From a bacterium (lineage in GTDB: Bacteria > Patescibacteriota > Gracilibacteria > UBA1369 > PNNO01), in the NCBI GenBank assembly GCA_013824265.1, contig PNNO01000001.1, forward strand, positions 229,051 through 293,050: 64,000 nt of DNA. Direction: 5' to 3'. Below the pieces are notes generated by a model that was not told the origin of the DNA, did not search any database, and saw only the letters and a list, made by a program, of their open reading frames with translations. Below, piece after piece: positions 1 to 8,840 of the stretch; the first letter of the stretch is position 1, and each line of letters opens with the position of its first letter. Made by a program: the position numbers and the translations under genes.

Positions 1-86
1 AATGTTGAAATTTGTTTCGTTTTAACAACGGAATCAGTCGCAAGATTATTCCGATTGTCACTTTTAATTATGAAATCATTTTCCAT
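1..86 (-). CDS. Toxin-like fragment, PemK/MazF C-terminal style, cut by window edge
   Basis: An open frame starts at an ATG at 84-86, directly after an in-frame TAA, and runs off the window; it overlaps the 3' end of the upstream antitoxin gene by 11 bases. The 28 visible residues include LATDSVVKTKQIST, which resembles the C-terminal part of PemK/MazF RNA-cleaving toxins (a small residue, then DSVV, then QI-T). In a normal PemK/MazF that stretch lies about 70 residues from the start, so the N-terminal half would be missing here. It may be a decayed toxin or an unrelated short protein. Position after an antitoxin supports a toxin link; the family call is tentative. Confidence 0.35.
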   Translation of the reverse strand, partial: MENDFIIKSDNRNNLATDSVVKTKQIST

Positions 87-333
87 TTATTAACGATTTA
101 TAATGTTTTTTTTCTTTAGCTGAAAGCTTTTCTTTCCCCAAGATATCAATTGAACTTGCCGCCTCCATATCGGACGAAGATGCATTTATAACCAAATTTT
201 CCGGATCCACGGGCCTGAGCTGACCTATTGGTATTGATTGATAAATAACAAGATATGTTATCCCTTTAGCCAATCCTTCCCTTACTTTCGGGAAATTTGT
301 TCTTAATTCTTTCACACTTATAGTTTTAACCAT
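76..333 (-). CDS. Phd/YefM-type antitoxin
   Basis: An 85-residue protein whose N-terminus (MVKTISVKELRTNFPKV) has the typical Phd/YefM pattern of a short strand followed by a helix with a conserved R-N/F motif, used for DNA binding and dimerisation. Family members neutralise a toxin with their C-terminal tail and repress their own operon. The toxin would lie downstream, at the window start, where only a fragment-like frame is seen. An inverted repeat at 344-380, just upstream of the start, is a good candidate operator. The protein is a usual length for the family. Confidence 0.72.
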   Translation of the reverse strand: MVKTISVKELRTNFPKVREGLAKGITYLVIYQSIPIGQLRPVDPENLVINASSSDMEAASSIDILGKEKLSAKEKKHYKSLINGK

Positions 334-343
334 TTTTTACTGA

Positions 344-380
344 TTAGGGTTACCTTAAGATTACCTTGAAGTAACCCTAA
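344..380. promoter_or_regulatory. Inverted repeat, likely antitoxin operator
   Basis: TTAGGGTTAC at 344-353 is exactly complementary to GTAACCCTAA at 371-380, with a 17-base centre. It ends 11 bases upstream of the antitoxin start at 333. TA antitoxins of this family commonly autoregulate through such sites; binding here is inferred. Confidence 0.5.
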
Positions 381-446
381 TAATCAATACTGAAAAAAGA
401 CATACACAAAATATCAAACAATTTTAAAAATATTCTAAAAAAATTA

Positions 447-1271
447 TTAACTTTCTCTAATCGCGTAAACCATGTCGGCAACTCTGCGGGCTTCCTTTAC
501 GTTGTGAACACGAACAATATTTGCACCGTTCATAACACCTGCGGCGACGCAAGCACATGACCCCTCGCATCTTTCATGAAGGGGAAGTTTAAGAGTCTGA
601 CCTATAAAAGATTTTCTTGAAGACCCAATCATAATCGGCAAACCGAAAGATTTAAATTCGTCCAAATGTTTTAGAATTTGCAGACTGTATTTTGGTATGG
701 AACTAACAAAAGCGCCCTGTCCCGGATCCAAAATAAGCCTGTCGCGGGAAATTCCCTTTTTTTCGGCAAACTCAATTCTTTCCTCGAAAAAATTCTTTAT
801 ATATTTTATTACGTCGGTATATTCTCTGGCCTCTCCGGTTGTTCTGCCGTTGGCATCCTTTGAATACATAATGATTATTTGATTGTCATAATTGGCGAGA
901 GTTCCGGCAATATCTCCGTCACCACGGAAAGCAAGAACATCATTGATTATATCTGCGCCTGCATCCAAAGCCCTTTTTGCAACTTCCGCTTTATAAGTGT
1001 CGACAGAAATTAAAATGTTCGATCTTTTTCTAACCTCTTTTAAAACGGGAATCACTCGCGCAATTTCATCTTTTTCGGAAACGTCTTTTGAACCGGGCCC
1101 TGTGGATTCCCCGCCTATATCCACAATATCGGCACCCCACTCAATCATTTCATCAAAGTGTTTTATTGCTTTGTCTATACTGTTATATTCACCGCCATCA
1201 GAAAAAGAATCGGGAGTCACATTAAGGATTCCCATGATCAACGGCCCGTCTTTTAGCGATATTTTTTTCAT
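447..1271 (-). CDS. folP: Dihydropteroate synthase
   Basis: A 274-residue TIM-barrel enzyme that condenses p-aminobenzoate with dihydropterin pyrophosphate to give dihydropteroate in folate synthesis. The first signature (GILNVTPDSFSDGG) near residue 14 and the second (DIGGESTGPGS) near residue 51 are both present, as are the later SVDTYK and GSSRKSF motifs that line the pterin and phosphate sites. Length is normal. The gene starts 2 bases after the end of the aminotransferase gene upstream, so the two are almost certainly co-transcribed, and the aminotransferase is likely to supply p-aminobenzoate. Confidence 0.96.
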   Translation of the reverse strand: MKKISLKDGPLIMGILNVTPDSFSDGGEYNSIDKAIKHFDEMIEWGADIVDIGGESTGPGSKDVSEKDEIARVIPVLKEVRKRSNILISVDTYKAEVAKRALDAGADIINDVLAFRGDGDIAGTLANYDNQIIIMYSKDANGRTTGEAREYTDVIKYIKNFFEERIEFAEKKGISRDRLILDPGQGAFVSSIPKYSLQILKHLDEFKSFGLPIMIGSSRKSFIGQTLKLPLHERCEGSCACVAAGVMNGANIVRVHNVKEARRVADMVYAIRES

Positions 1272-1272
1272 A

Positions 1273-1303
1273 CTTACTCGGTAACTCCTATGTACTCGGT
1301 AAC
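1273..1303. repeat. TACTCGGTA dispersed repeat, two copies
   Basis: CTTACTCGGTAAC (1273-1285) and TGTACTCGGTAAC (1291-1303) lie in tandem over the 3' end of the aminotransferase gene. The same short motif and its reverse complement recur in at least six other places in the window. Confidence 0.7.
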
Positions 1304-2077
1304 TTTTTTAGTTATCGGCCCAACCTTCCCGTCCCCAACTTTTTTACCGTTAATTTTTGTAACCGGCATAATCCCTTTTGTGGTACTGCTTATAAAAACC
1401 TCGTCCATTTTCGCAAGATCACGACATTTGATTGTAGTTTGTTTTGCCCTTGCCTCCTTGATAATCAACTTACGAACAGTCCCTTCGAGCAAATATTTTT
1501 TTGGCGTAAGAACTTTCCCGTTCTTCACAAAAAACACGTTACTCATACTGCCTTCCGTTATTCTTCCGCGATGATCAACAAGAAACGCCTCGTGCGCTTT
1601 TTTCTTTAAAGCGTATTGATAAGCCAAAATTGACGGCAACATCGAGGTTGTTTTCACTTTGGCCATCGGACGTTCAATTTCAAAAGTAACCGCAGAAATT
1701 CCTTTTTCATAAAGTTCTTTTGGCGGGAATGTAAGCTTTTTTGCTTCAACCAAAAATGTTGGATTTTTTGCCGGACCAAAATCAAGTTCATTCGATCCTC
1801 TTGAAAGAGTGATTCTTATTCGCGCTTCTTTAAGGCTGTTTTTATTTATAAGTCCGACTATTTGCTCATAAATTTCGGATTTTTTGTACGGGATTTCCAA
1901 CCCCATAACTTTGGCCGACGATATAAATCTCTTAAAATGCTCATCAAAAAGCCACACTTTACCGGAGCAAGTACGCATTGTTTCATAAACGGCATCGCCA
2001 TACAAAAACCCATGGTCGGTTACCGGGATAACGCACCTTTTACTCTCAACAAATTTTCCGTTTAAAACGTAGTACAT
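1274..2077 (-). CDS. pabC: Class IV aminotransferase, probable aminodeoxychorismate lyase
   Basis: A 267-residue PLP enzyme of fold type IV. The likely PLP lysine is K142 in the AKVKTTSML motif, and the later ITEGSMSNVFF motif matches the cofactor phosphate loop of the family. Branched-chain aminotransferase, D-amino-acid aminotransferase and aminodeoxychorismate lyase (PabC) share this fold and are hard to tell apart by eye. Close linkage to folP favours PabC, which makes p-aminobenzoate. The last nine codons (VTEYIGVTE) and the stop lie within a copy of the dispersed TACCGAGTA repeat, so the native C-terminus may have been changed by repeat insertion. No pabA/pabB is visible nearby. Confidence 0.75.
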   Translation of the reverse strand: MYYVLNGKFVESKRCVIPVTDHGFLYGDAVYETMRTCSGKVWLFDEHFKRFISSAKVMGLEIPYKKSEIYEQIVGLINKNSLKEARIRITLSRGSNELDFGPAKNPTFLVEAKKLTFPPKELYEKGISAVTFEIERPMAKVKTTSMLPSILAYQYALKKKAHEAFLVDHRGRITEGSMSNVFFVKNGKVLTPKKYLLEGTVRKLIIKEARAKQTTIKCRDLAKMDEVFISSTTKGIMPVTKINGKKVGDGKVGPITKKVTEYIGVTE

Positions 2078-2090
2078 TTAAAACGTGAGA

Positions 2091-2570
2091 TTATCGCTCG
2101 TCTTCAGCGTAAACATGTTCGTATTCAGACTTGTTGTAATTGTGAAGTTCCTCTTCATCAAAGAATCTTTTAACTTCATTTTGCGCGTTTTCAACAGTGT
2201 CTGAAGCGTGAACGACATTACATGAAACGCTCATCGCAAGATCTCCTCTGATTGATCCGGCCTCAGCAGTTCGTGCTTTTGTAATTCCACAAAGAAGTCT
2301 TACGGCGTTAACAACCTCAAGTCCTTCCCATGCCATAGCGATAACAGGCGAACTCTTCATAAAGTTAGCAAGACTTGGGAAAAAAGGTTTATCTGTAAGA
2401 TGAGAATAATGTTTTGTTAGAATTTCATCATCAAGCGCCATCATTTTAATACCAACAAGTTTAAGTCCTTTCTTTTCGAATCTTCCAACGATTTCTCCGA
2501 TAAGGCCGCGCTGAATGGCATCAGGCTTAACAAGTACGAGCGTCTTTTCTTTTACTCCGTCGAATTCCAT
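2091..2570 (-). CDS. ndk: Nucleoside diphosphate kinase
   Basis: A 159-residue kinase that moves the gamma phosphate between nucleoside triphosphates and diphosphates through a phosphohistidine. The catalytic histidine is H121 in the CNVVHASDT motif (usual form NxxHGSD), and the N-terminal TLVLVKPDA and the GDLAMS motifs are typical. It is slightly longer than the usual 140-150 residues because of a short N-terminal extension and an acidic C-terminal tail. It begins the ndk-pabC-folP group, with 13 bases to the next gene. Confidence 0.96.
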   Translation of the reverse strand: MEFDGVKEKTLVLVKPDAIQRGLIGEIVGRFEKKGLKLVGIKMMALDDEILTKHYSHLTDKPFFPSLANFMKSSPVIAMAWEGLEVVNAVRLLCGITKARTAEAGSIRGDLAMSVSCNVVHASDTVENAQNEVKRFFDEEELHNYNKSEYEHVYAEDER

Positions 2571-2584
2571 ATAAATATTGTTAG

Positions 2585-2619
2585 AAAAAAGTCCACCCGT
2601 AGTTTACGGTATGGACTTT
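2585..2619 (-). terminator. Terminator of the giant-protein operon
   Basis: Read on the minus strand, AAAGTCCA (2612-2619) pairs with TGGACTTT (2588-2595) around an inner CCGTA/TACGG stem, followed by a T-run (2585-2590). It sits just after the last small gene of the operon and before ndk. Confidence 0.75.
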
Positions 2620-2643
2620 AGGTTCGCAATGAAAAATTGAACT

Positions 2644-2856
2644 TTAAAGCATCGGTTCACCTTCCCCGCGTGTAAGTTCCCAATAATCGTTGGAAAGTGT
2701 GACGCCGAGGTAAAGAACGTAAACACCAATAAAGCTCATAACAACCCAGAAATTGTAAGGACTAGGGAAGTTATTCCATATCCAAAAACAGCCTATGTAA
2801 AGAACAGTCAATTCAAATATTCTTGATAGAATTATAAGTATAGTTTTTGTATTCAT
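2644..2856 (-). CDS. Small two-helix membrane protein, unknown
   Basis: A 70-residue protein with two hydrophobic helices (about residues 5-27 and 34-54) and a short acidic tail (ELTRGEGEPML). It is not recognised as a named family. It lies 28 bases after the 1281-residue gene and before the terminator at 2585-2619, so it is probably the last gene of the giant-protein operon. Several large proteins here carry hydrophobic blocks, and a small membrane partner would fit, but no function can be read from the sequence. Confidence 0.6.
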   Translation of the reverse strand: MNTKTILIILSRIFELTVLYIGCFWIWNNFPSPYNFWVVMSFIGVYVLYLGVTLSNDYWELTRGEGEPML

Positions 2857-2884
2857 ATTTTTGATAAGTTATTGATTAATATTT

Positions 2885-5800
2885 TTAGCCCGAAATTTTT
2901 TCGCTCACTTTTCCTGCAACGTCTCCAGCCGCTGATTCCTTTATAACCGCACTTGCTTCTTCGGTAACTTTAACCTTCCCTTCAGCTAAAAGCTTTTGAG
3001 CTTTTTCCAACAATCCGTTTTTCTTTGCAACTTCCTGAACAACAGGATCCCCCAAATTTCTTGCAAGCATAAAAGCGGGATCTTCACCTTTCTTTTTAGC
3101 CTCATCAAGGTAACCCATAACAACTTTTTCTCTTTTTACGCTTTCCACTCTTCCTTCAACCATCTCATCAATGGCAGGCTGACCGGAATGATCGGCAACA
3201 TACAATTCGTGTCCTATATCTCCGATAACGGTAGCACCCTTTGATCCATATTTTTTCATGGCTTCATATTGTTCCGCAGGGCCTTTGTTAAATCCTGTCA
3301 AAAACCATATACCCCCCATAACAAGACCGCCTTTTTGCAAAGTACTTGTAACCGATGCAAAACTATCAGCCAAACGAGCAGCATCATTGGCCTTCTGCAT
3401 CATTTCGACCTGGATGAGAGACCTTGTTGAGTTTGCATTGTGAAGCTGGAATTCTGCAGTCCTTACAGCTTCCTCCCCCATCATAATTTCCTTATTTGTA
3501 TTCGTAAGACTTGTGCCGGCACCATCAAGATTCTGCTTCCAAGTTTTTGCTGTTTCACTACTTGAGGCAACTTTATTTCCAACAGTCGCTTTATCGGTAT
3601 CAATCTTTTTTGCAGTATTAACGGAATCCAACCAATCTGTGTCAGCTTTATCAGCAAGTTTTTTTGCAGCGGCAAGCTCTTCTTGTGTTATATTCTTGCT
3701 CAACTTTGCAATTTCATCAGGCGACATATTTTTAGTCGCATCAAAACTTTTCTTAAGTTTGCTATATTGGTCGGTAAGCCTTATTTTACTTTGCTCAAGA
3801 GAAACATTTTTCTTTGCCAATTCGCTTGATTGCTTAACAAGATCGGCATATTGCTCTCCAATTTTGCCGTGTTCCCCTGAAACTTTCGCAAGAGTTTCAA
3901 GAGCCTCTGTTTGTTTTACCTGCTCAAGATGTTTTACTTCGTAAAGCTTTGTAAGCTTAGCAACACTATCAGCCTTCAAATTCTCAGCACCTTTAACCAA
4001 GCCAAAAGAATTCTCATATGTCTTTAAAACATCAGCCGGGATACCTATTGAAAGCAAATAAGCTTTTACTTTCTTGAATTCCCCAAGAGTTGCATACCAA
4101 GCTCTTCCAAGAAAACTGGCAGGAACATTTATTCCTTTCCCTGCATTTTCCATTGCCTTCATGTAATCAACTCCACCGGAAGTTTCTTTATAAAACTTTT
4201 GTATTTTTTTTAACTTTTCAATATCTTCAGCATTGTTAGCAACTTTTAACGCGTCTTCCACTCCATCTAAGCTTTTAAGATCGCCGTACTTACCACTTTT
4301 GCTTAAAGAGCCTATAAGATTTGCTTGATCCATTGCCTTTGCCGCAACCAAAGCCTCAGTTGCATTTTCAGCTCTACTTGCCTTACTAAAATAAGAAGCT
4401 CCGCTTGCAATCTTTCTTTGTAGCCAAGGAAGGTCATTTACATAAGCAACCTGTCTCATTGTATTTGCGCTATCAAGAGTCTTTCCTGCTTGAACCGCAC
4501 GTCTCCCGGCACGAACACCTCCAAGTCCGGCACGGAGCCCAACTCCGATCCCTCCCAATAAAGTAGCAACATCCGCAACAGCACCAATTGCTGCAAATCC
4601 AACATACATCCATCTTTCCTTTGTACTTAATTTTTTACCGGAAAGAGTTTTTCCTTTAATAGCTCCCCTAATATCAAGCGATGTCCCAAGAAACGGCATA
4701 AATCCTGCAGCAGCTTCTCCAAGATCCCACATAACCTCGCCGGTCTTTGCCTTTCCGGTAGCAAGATAATACATTTCGGCTCCAAGTATTATCCCTGGAA
4801 GCCCATATGTTTTAAGTGCGTATTTACCAGGAGTTGGCTTAACAAGATCCCTTATTTCATCCACTCCTTTTTGCATATTTTTCATCTCAATCTTACCCTT
4901 TACTCGCTCACCCTTAAGAGACAAAACTTCGCCAAAAGGCTGCGCTACTTTTGTATCTATAACGTTTCCAAGAGCCGAAAATCTGGCACGCGTAATCTCC
5001 TGCATACCGTTAAGATCAACCAGTTTTTTTGAATAACCGGCAATAAGATCTCCACCTGTGATTTTAGTTTTATCAAGCTTTGAAACATCGCCAAAAATAG
5101 CACTCAAAGTTTGGTCGGACACATGTGGCAACTTATCGAGAGTTTTAGTCATAAACTCGGTACCGGCACCACGCTGTACAATCTCTATACTTTTTCCGGC
5201 ATCAATAACTTTTTTTGCCTCGGCAGTCATAATTTTTGTAGCCTCTTGAACAAGAGAATGATATCTCGTAACCAAATTGTCGTGTTCCAGCATCTCATTG
5301 GTAAGTTTCTTTTTCGAATCGATTACAGCCTCCTTCGAAATTTCGTATTTCCCGGCCCTTTCAAAAAGATCAGTATAACCTGAAACTTGCTTTGCCGAAC
5401 CTGCACCAACCATCTTCTCAACATCATTAATATCTTTCAAAAGACTACCCATGTTCCACCTTCGTGCATTTTGCATAAAACCGTTTGTCGCCCATTCACT
5501 TATTCTTTTCATGTGATATTCCTTATATGTAGCTCTTATATATTTGTTTTCTCCAAAAATTTCCCTGTGTGCGCGTATTATGGTTGGTATTCTGGACATA
5601 CTTTTTATAAACCACTTCTCACGATCTTCCGGATTCCCATAAGCAAGATCAAAAATTTGCAACAACCTTAAATCTTCAAATTTTGCATTACTTCGTATCT
5701 TTATTTTGTCTTCATCGGTAAGCTCCTTTTTCTCCTGAAGATATAAATCCAAAGATCTTTCAAATGCATCCTGTATACCTTTTTCCCGAGCTTTTCCGTC

Positions 5801-6730
5801 AAGCTTTAATCTTAAAGAATTAATACTCTCTATAAATTTAAGCTTCATTTCTTCAAGAGGGGTTTTTCCACTTTTTGCTTCAATCAAATATTTATTTCCC
5901 TGCAAATTATCATCCATTTCTCTTATCTGCCTTAAAGTAAGAGTTGATAAGTTCATAACCTCAATAAACTCCATCTTCAAATCATCTTTTGCCCTATTAA
6001 GAACCGAAAGATGTCCAACTTTTCTTAAAGTATTCACTACTACAAGGGCGCTATCCAAAAACCCAACGCCTGTTTTTCTCTCAAACCCCGGCATTTTATA
6101 AACCGAAGCTGCACACAATGCATTCACATCATCTTCACCAATTTTCCCGCCCGAAAAATCAGAAATAGCTTTTCTGGCCTTTCCAAAATCACCCTCATTC
6201 ATCATAAGTTCAATCTCCTGTGCTTTTGCAGGATTTTCAGCCCTTAATTCATCTAAAAGATCCTTGAACTTGGGGCTTGCCGCTATTTTTTGCAACAAAC
6301 TCTTATCTTTATCTTTCCCAACATAATCTTTTAAGGTTGCAAAAAACTTATCTTCTTCCAGTTGCTGCTTATTATATTTACTTACAACTATATCTATATT
6401 GCCAACTCCACTTGCAACACCAATGATTTCCTCGGCAAATCTTTCCGCCCTTTTATTCCTTTCCTCGGCAATAATCTCCTCATGCTTGGCAAGCTCATTT
6501 TTTGTGTTTTCTATAATTATTTTTTTTATCTCCTGCCGTTCGGAATAAGTCGCCATCATAAGAGTAGACTGAAGGCCTTTTAACTTTTCGAATTTCTTGC
6601 TCTCGTACCATGCCATTATCTTTTCTCTTGAAAGAGCTTTTTTTTCTTCCTTGGTTAACTCAACCGACTTTGTTGTTTCAAAAGTTTTTGGAAGTTCAAT
6701 CTCCTTTGATTTTGTAGCTTGATCAGACAT
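2885..6730 (-). CDS. Giant helical protein with PT-TG-like hydrophobic centre, unknown function
   Basis: A 1281-residue protein with no signal peptide at its start (MSDQATKSKEIELP). The N-terminal half is highly charged and helical. A hydrophobic, glycine-rich block at about residues 645-765 contains FMPFLGTSLDIRGAIKGKTL and, a few residues later, GKKLSTKERW. This resembles the pre-toxin TG (PT-TG) module of polymorphic toxins, which has the pattern PG-G-D---AI-GKD-TGEKLS--ER. After it comes a long coiled-coil stretch with many K, Q and A residues, then one more hydrophobic segment near residue 1175. It is the fourth large gene of the operon. Function is unknown; a secreted or membrane-inserted effector is possible but unproven. 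Confidence 0.85.
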   Translation of the reverse strand: MSDQATKSKEIELPKTFETTKSVELTKEEKKALSREKIMAWYESKKFEKLKGLQSTLMMATYSERQEIKKIIIENTKNELAKHEEIIAEERNKRAERFAEEIIGVASGVGNIDIVVSKYNKQQLEEDKFFATLKDYVGKDKDKSLLQKIAASPKFKDLLDELRAENPAKAQEIELMMNEGDFGKARKAISDFSGGKIGEDDVNALCAASVYKMPGFERKTGVGFLDSALVVVNTLRKVGHLSVLNRAKDDLKMEFIEVMNLSTLTLRQIREMDDNLQGNKYLIEAKSGKTPLEEMKLKFIESINSLRLKLDGKAREKGIQDAFERSLDLYLQEKKELTDEDKIKIRSNAKFEDLRLLQIFDLAYGNPEDREKWFIKSMSRIPTIIRAHREIFGENKYIRATYKEYHMKRISEWATNGFMQNARRWNMGSLLKDINDVEKMVGAGSAKQVSGYTDLFERAGKYEISKEAVIDSKKKLTNEMLEHDNLVTRYHSLVQEATKIMTAEAKKVIDAGKSIEIVQRGAGTEFMTKTLDKLPHVSDQTLSAIFGDVSKLDKTKITGGDLIAGYSKKLVDLNGMQEITRARFSALGNVIDTKVAQPFGEVLSLKGERVKGKIEMKNMQKGVDEIRDLVKPTPGKYALKTYGLPGIILGAEMYYLATGKAKTGEVMWDLGEAAAGFMPFLGTSLDIRGAIKGKTLSGKKLSTKERWMYVGFAAIGAVADVATLLGGIGVGLRAGLGGVRAGRRAVQAGKTLDSANTMRQVAYVNDLPWLQRKIASGASYFSKASRAENATEALVAAKAMDQANLIGSLSKSGKYGDLKSLDGVEDALKVANNAEDIEKLKKIQKFYKETSGGVDYMKAMENAGKGINVPASFLGRAWYATLGEFKKVKAYLLSIGIPADVLKTYENSFGLVKGAENLKADSVAKLTKLYEVKHLEQVKQTEALETLAKVSGEHGKIGEQYADLVKQSSELAKKNVSLEQSKIRLTDQYSKLKKSFDATKNMSPDEIAKLSKNITQEELAAAKKLADKADTDWLDSVNTAKKIDTDKATVGNKVASSSETAKTWKQNLDGAGTSLTNTNKEIMMGEEAVRTAEFQLHNANSTRSLIQVEMMQKANDAARLADSFASVTSTLQKGGLVMGGIWFLTGFNKGPAEQYEAMKKYGSKGATVIGDIGHELYVADHSGQPAIDEMVEGRVESVKREKVVMGYLDEAKKKGEDPAFMLARNLGDPVVQEVAKKNGLLEKAQKLLAEGKVKVTEEASAVIKESAAGDVAGKVSEKISG

Positions 6731-6755
6731 TTTTATTTTATGTTAAAATTTTTAT

Positions 6756-8837
6756 TTAAACAGCCGCTGCAACTTTTTCAATTTTTGCTTCCTGTGGGAG
6801 AACCGTACCTTCCGGTATTGTATCGCCGGACACAATTGTTATCTCCTGATCATCCAGTACGAACTCTTTATCGGACGAACCAAAATCAAAAAGATTAAAC
6901 TTCTTTTTCTTTTCAGGCTTGATTAGCTCAACTCCGTTTGCAACAAAATTTTCGGCAAGCTTAATACCCTTACCTTTTGGAATGATGATTTTGTACCCTT
7001 CAAGTTTTAATTCTTTTTTAAATTCCTGATCTTTCTTAAGCTTTCCACCGTTATCACCGGCAATTTCTTCTATATCTTTCATTGAAGAAAATCCTTTTCC
7101 TTTAAGGACTCTTCTCCCGATTTCAACGGATGTAAAGAATCCAATAGCTGTAAGTGCAAATGATTTTTTACCGCCCGGTTTTAAAGAATCCATAATATCT
7201 TTTTTAAGATCAACTCCAAAAAAGCTAAGAATTGCGGCCAAAGGCCCAAGTTTCTTCATCATTTCTGCAGATTTTTCGCCGGCCACCTGGTCATCAAGAG
7301 CGCCCTCGGCAGTATCTTTCAAATCGGCTAGCTTCTCGGCTAGCTTACTCTTAGATTCAGCATCCCTTAACTCAACGGAAGGTTCGCCATTTTTATCCAA
7401 TGAAATATTGAGAACAAAGTCGTTTTCCGGGTTTATAGCCTGTTTAAGTTCTTCACTCTCATTAATTTTTTTCTCAATCTTTTCCTTTAAATTGGATATT
7501 GCTTTTTGAGCCATTTTCTCTGCATTTTCATTTTGATGCCCATCGGAAACAAGTTTCTCTTTTAGCTTTCCCTCCAATATATCAAGATACTCCGGCTTTA
7601 ATCTTGAATATTTAACCGCTCTTTCCTTTTCTTGATTGTGTATATCAACAAGCAAACCCTTTGTTGCTGATTCAACAAGAGAATCTGCTACTTTATCCCC
7701 GCGTTTTCCGGCTTCTATCCCTGCTTCTTGAAATACTTTGCCCGGATCCATATCTTTTAACAAAGTGTCTTTAAGCCCTTCCGTGCCATTTGTAAAAAAG
7801 CTTCTTTCTCGCACCCCCTTACTTGTAATATCTATATAGCCACATTTACCATTGGACACCTCTTCGCCATTTATGCCGATAAAATAAACCTTATTTTCTT
7901 TTTCATTGTATCGATAAAAATATGCTCCAACAGAAGCCCCATACATTGCGTTCATTAAATTTCTTATATGATCGTCATTAATAAGTTTCCATTTATCTTT
8001 TGCGTTTTCCTTGAACCATTTTTCCAAAACACCTCTGTTCTCTTCCGCTGTGAATTTCTTATATTCACCTTCTTTGTTTTCCAAAGCCTCAAACAAAGCT
8101 AAAATTTCAGTTTGTTGTTCCGGACTCAAACTACTGTCTTGCTCCTTAGCTTTAAATTCCGTTTCAATATGCTTATAAGCTTTTGATATCGAATCCGTTC
8201 CGCTGTATTCATCTAGAGCGTCCTCGTTCACATCATAAGAAAACCAACCTTTTGTATCTTTGTCCAATGTATGACCACCAAGGGCCTCTCCTTTTTGGCA
8301 ATTTTTCGTGCAGAAATAAAAACCGAACGTTTTGCCCGGACTGCCTGCCTTTGCGTTCCCTGCATATTCCGCCTCAAAAGGCTTTCTAAAAGGTTCGATT
8401 GGCATATCCGTAACAACTCCACCTTTATCCTTTGTAGAACTTTTAAGAGCCTCTTCGTAAATCTTTTTAGCCTCATCTTTTCCCCTTTTTTTCTCTATCA
8501 AACTTAAAAGCAAATATATATCTTTTGCTTTCTCCTTATCCTTAATTGAAAGAACAAGAATTTTAAAATCATCGGAATCCTTTACGGCCTCAATAGTTGT
8601 AACTCCTTCTTTATTGTTATTCTTCCAATATTCAAGGAGTTTTCCTTTAGCTTCTTCAAGAGTCTTCCCAGCCTCTTTTCTTTCCGCCACTTTCTCTGTA
8701 GATGAGGTTTTCTGATAATCCAGCCCTTTTTCAGGCGTTGCAGGCGGCCACACACTCTTGCCTTCAACATGTTTCATTTGCTCTTCCCAGGCTTGCGGTG
8801 AGCTAGGATCTTTTTTTTCTGTAGTAGGTTCTGACAT
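6756..8837 (-). CDS. Large highly charged protein of the giant-protein operon, unknown
   Basis: A 693-residue protein rich in K and E, with a proline-containing N-terminus and no signal peptide. A cysteine pair in FYFCTKNC near residue 175 and a moderately compact region between about residues 140 and 370 may be a globular domain. The next part is helical. A single hydrophobic stretch near residue 570 (SFALTAIGFFTSVEIG) is followed by a beta-rich C-terminal segment with repeated II/VV pairs. No family is recognised. It starts 3 bases after the 1163-residue gene and ends 25 bases before the 1281-residue gene, so all are surely translated from one transcript. Confidence 0.85.
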   Translation of the reverse strand: MSEPTTEKKDPSSPQAWEEQMKHVEGKSVWPPATPEKGLDYQKTSSTEKVAERKEAGKTLEEAKGKLLEYWKNNNKEGVTTIEAVKDSDDFKILVLSIKDKEKAKDIYLLLSLIEKKRGKDEAKKIYEEALKSSTKDKGGVVTDMPIEPFRKPFEAEYAGNAKAGSPGKTFGFYFCTKNCQKGEALGGHTLDKDTKGWFSYDVNEDALDEYSGTDSISKAYKHIETEFKAKEQDSSLSPEQQTEILALFEALENKEGEYKKFTAEENRGVLEKWFKENAKDKWKLINDDHIRNLMNAMYGASVGAYFYRYNEKENKVYFIGINGEEVSNGKCGYIDITSKGVRERSFFTNGTEGLKDTLLKDMDPGKVFQEAGIEAGKRGDKVADSLVESATKGLLVDIHNQEKERAVKYSRLKPEYLDILEGKLKEKLVSDGHQNENAEKMAQKAISNLKEKIEKKINESEELKQAINPENDFVLNISLDKNGEPSVELRDAESKSKLAEKLADLKDTAEGALDDQVAGEKSAEMMKKLGPLAAILSFFGVDLKKDIMDSLKPGGKKSFALTAIGFFTSVEIGRRVLKGKGFSSMKDIEEIAGDNGGKLKKDQEFKKELKLEGYKIIIPKGKGIKLAENFVANGVELIKPEKKKKFNLFDFGSSDKEFVLDDQEITIVSGDTIPEGTVLPQEAKIEKVAAAV

Positions 8838-8840
8838 AGT

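Noticed and set aside
3513-3944. A 143-codon plus-strand frame opposite the 1281-residue gene
   Set aside because: It mirrors a coiled-coil coding region (runs of S, F, L opposite K, E, Q codons) and has no start context.
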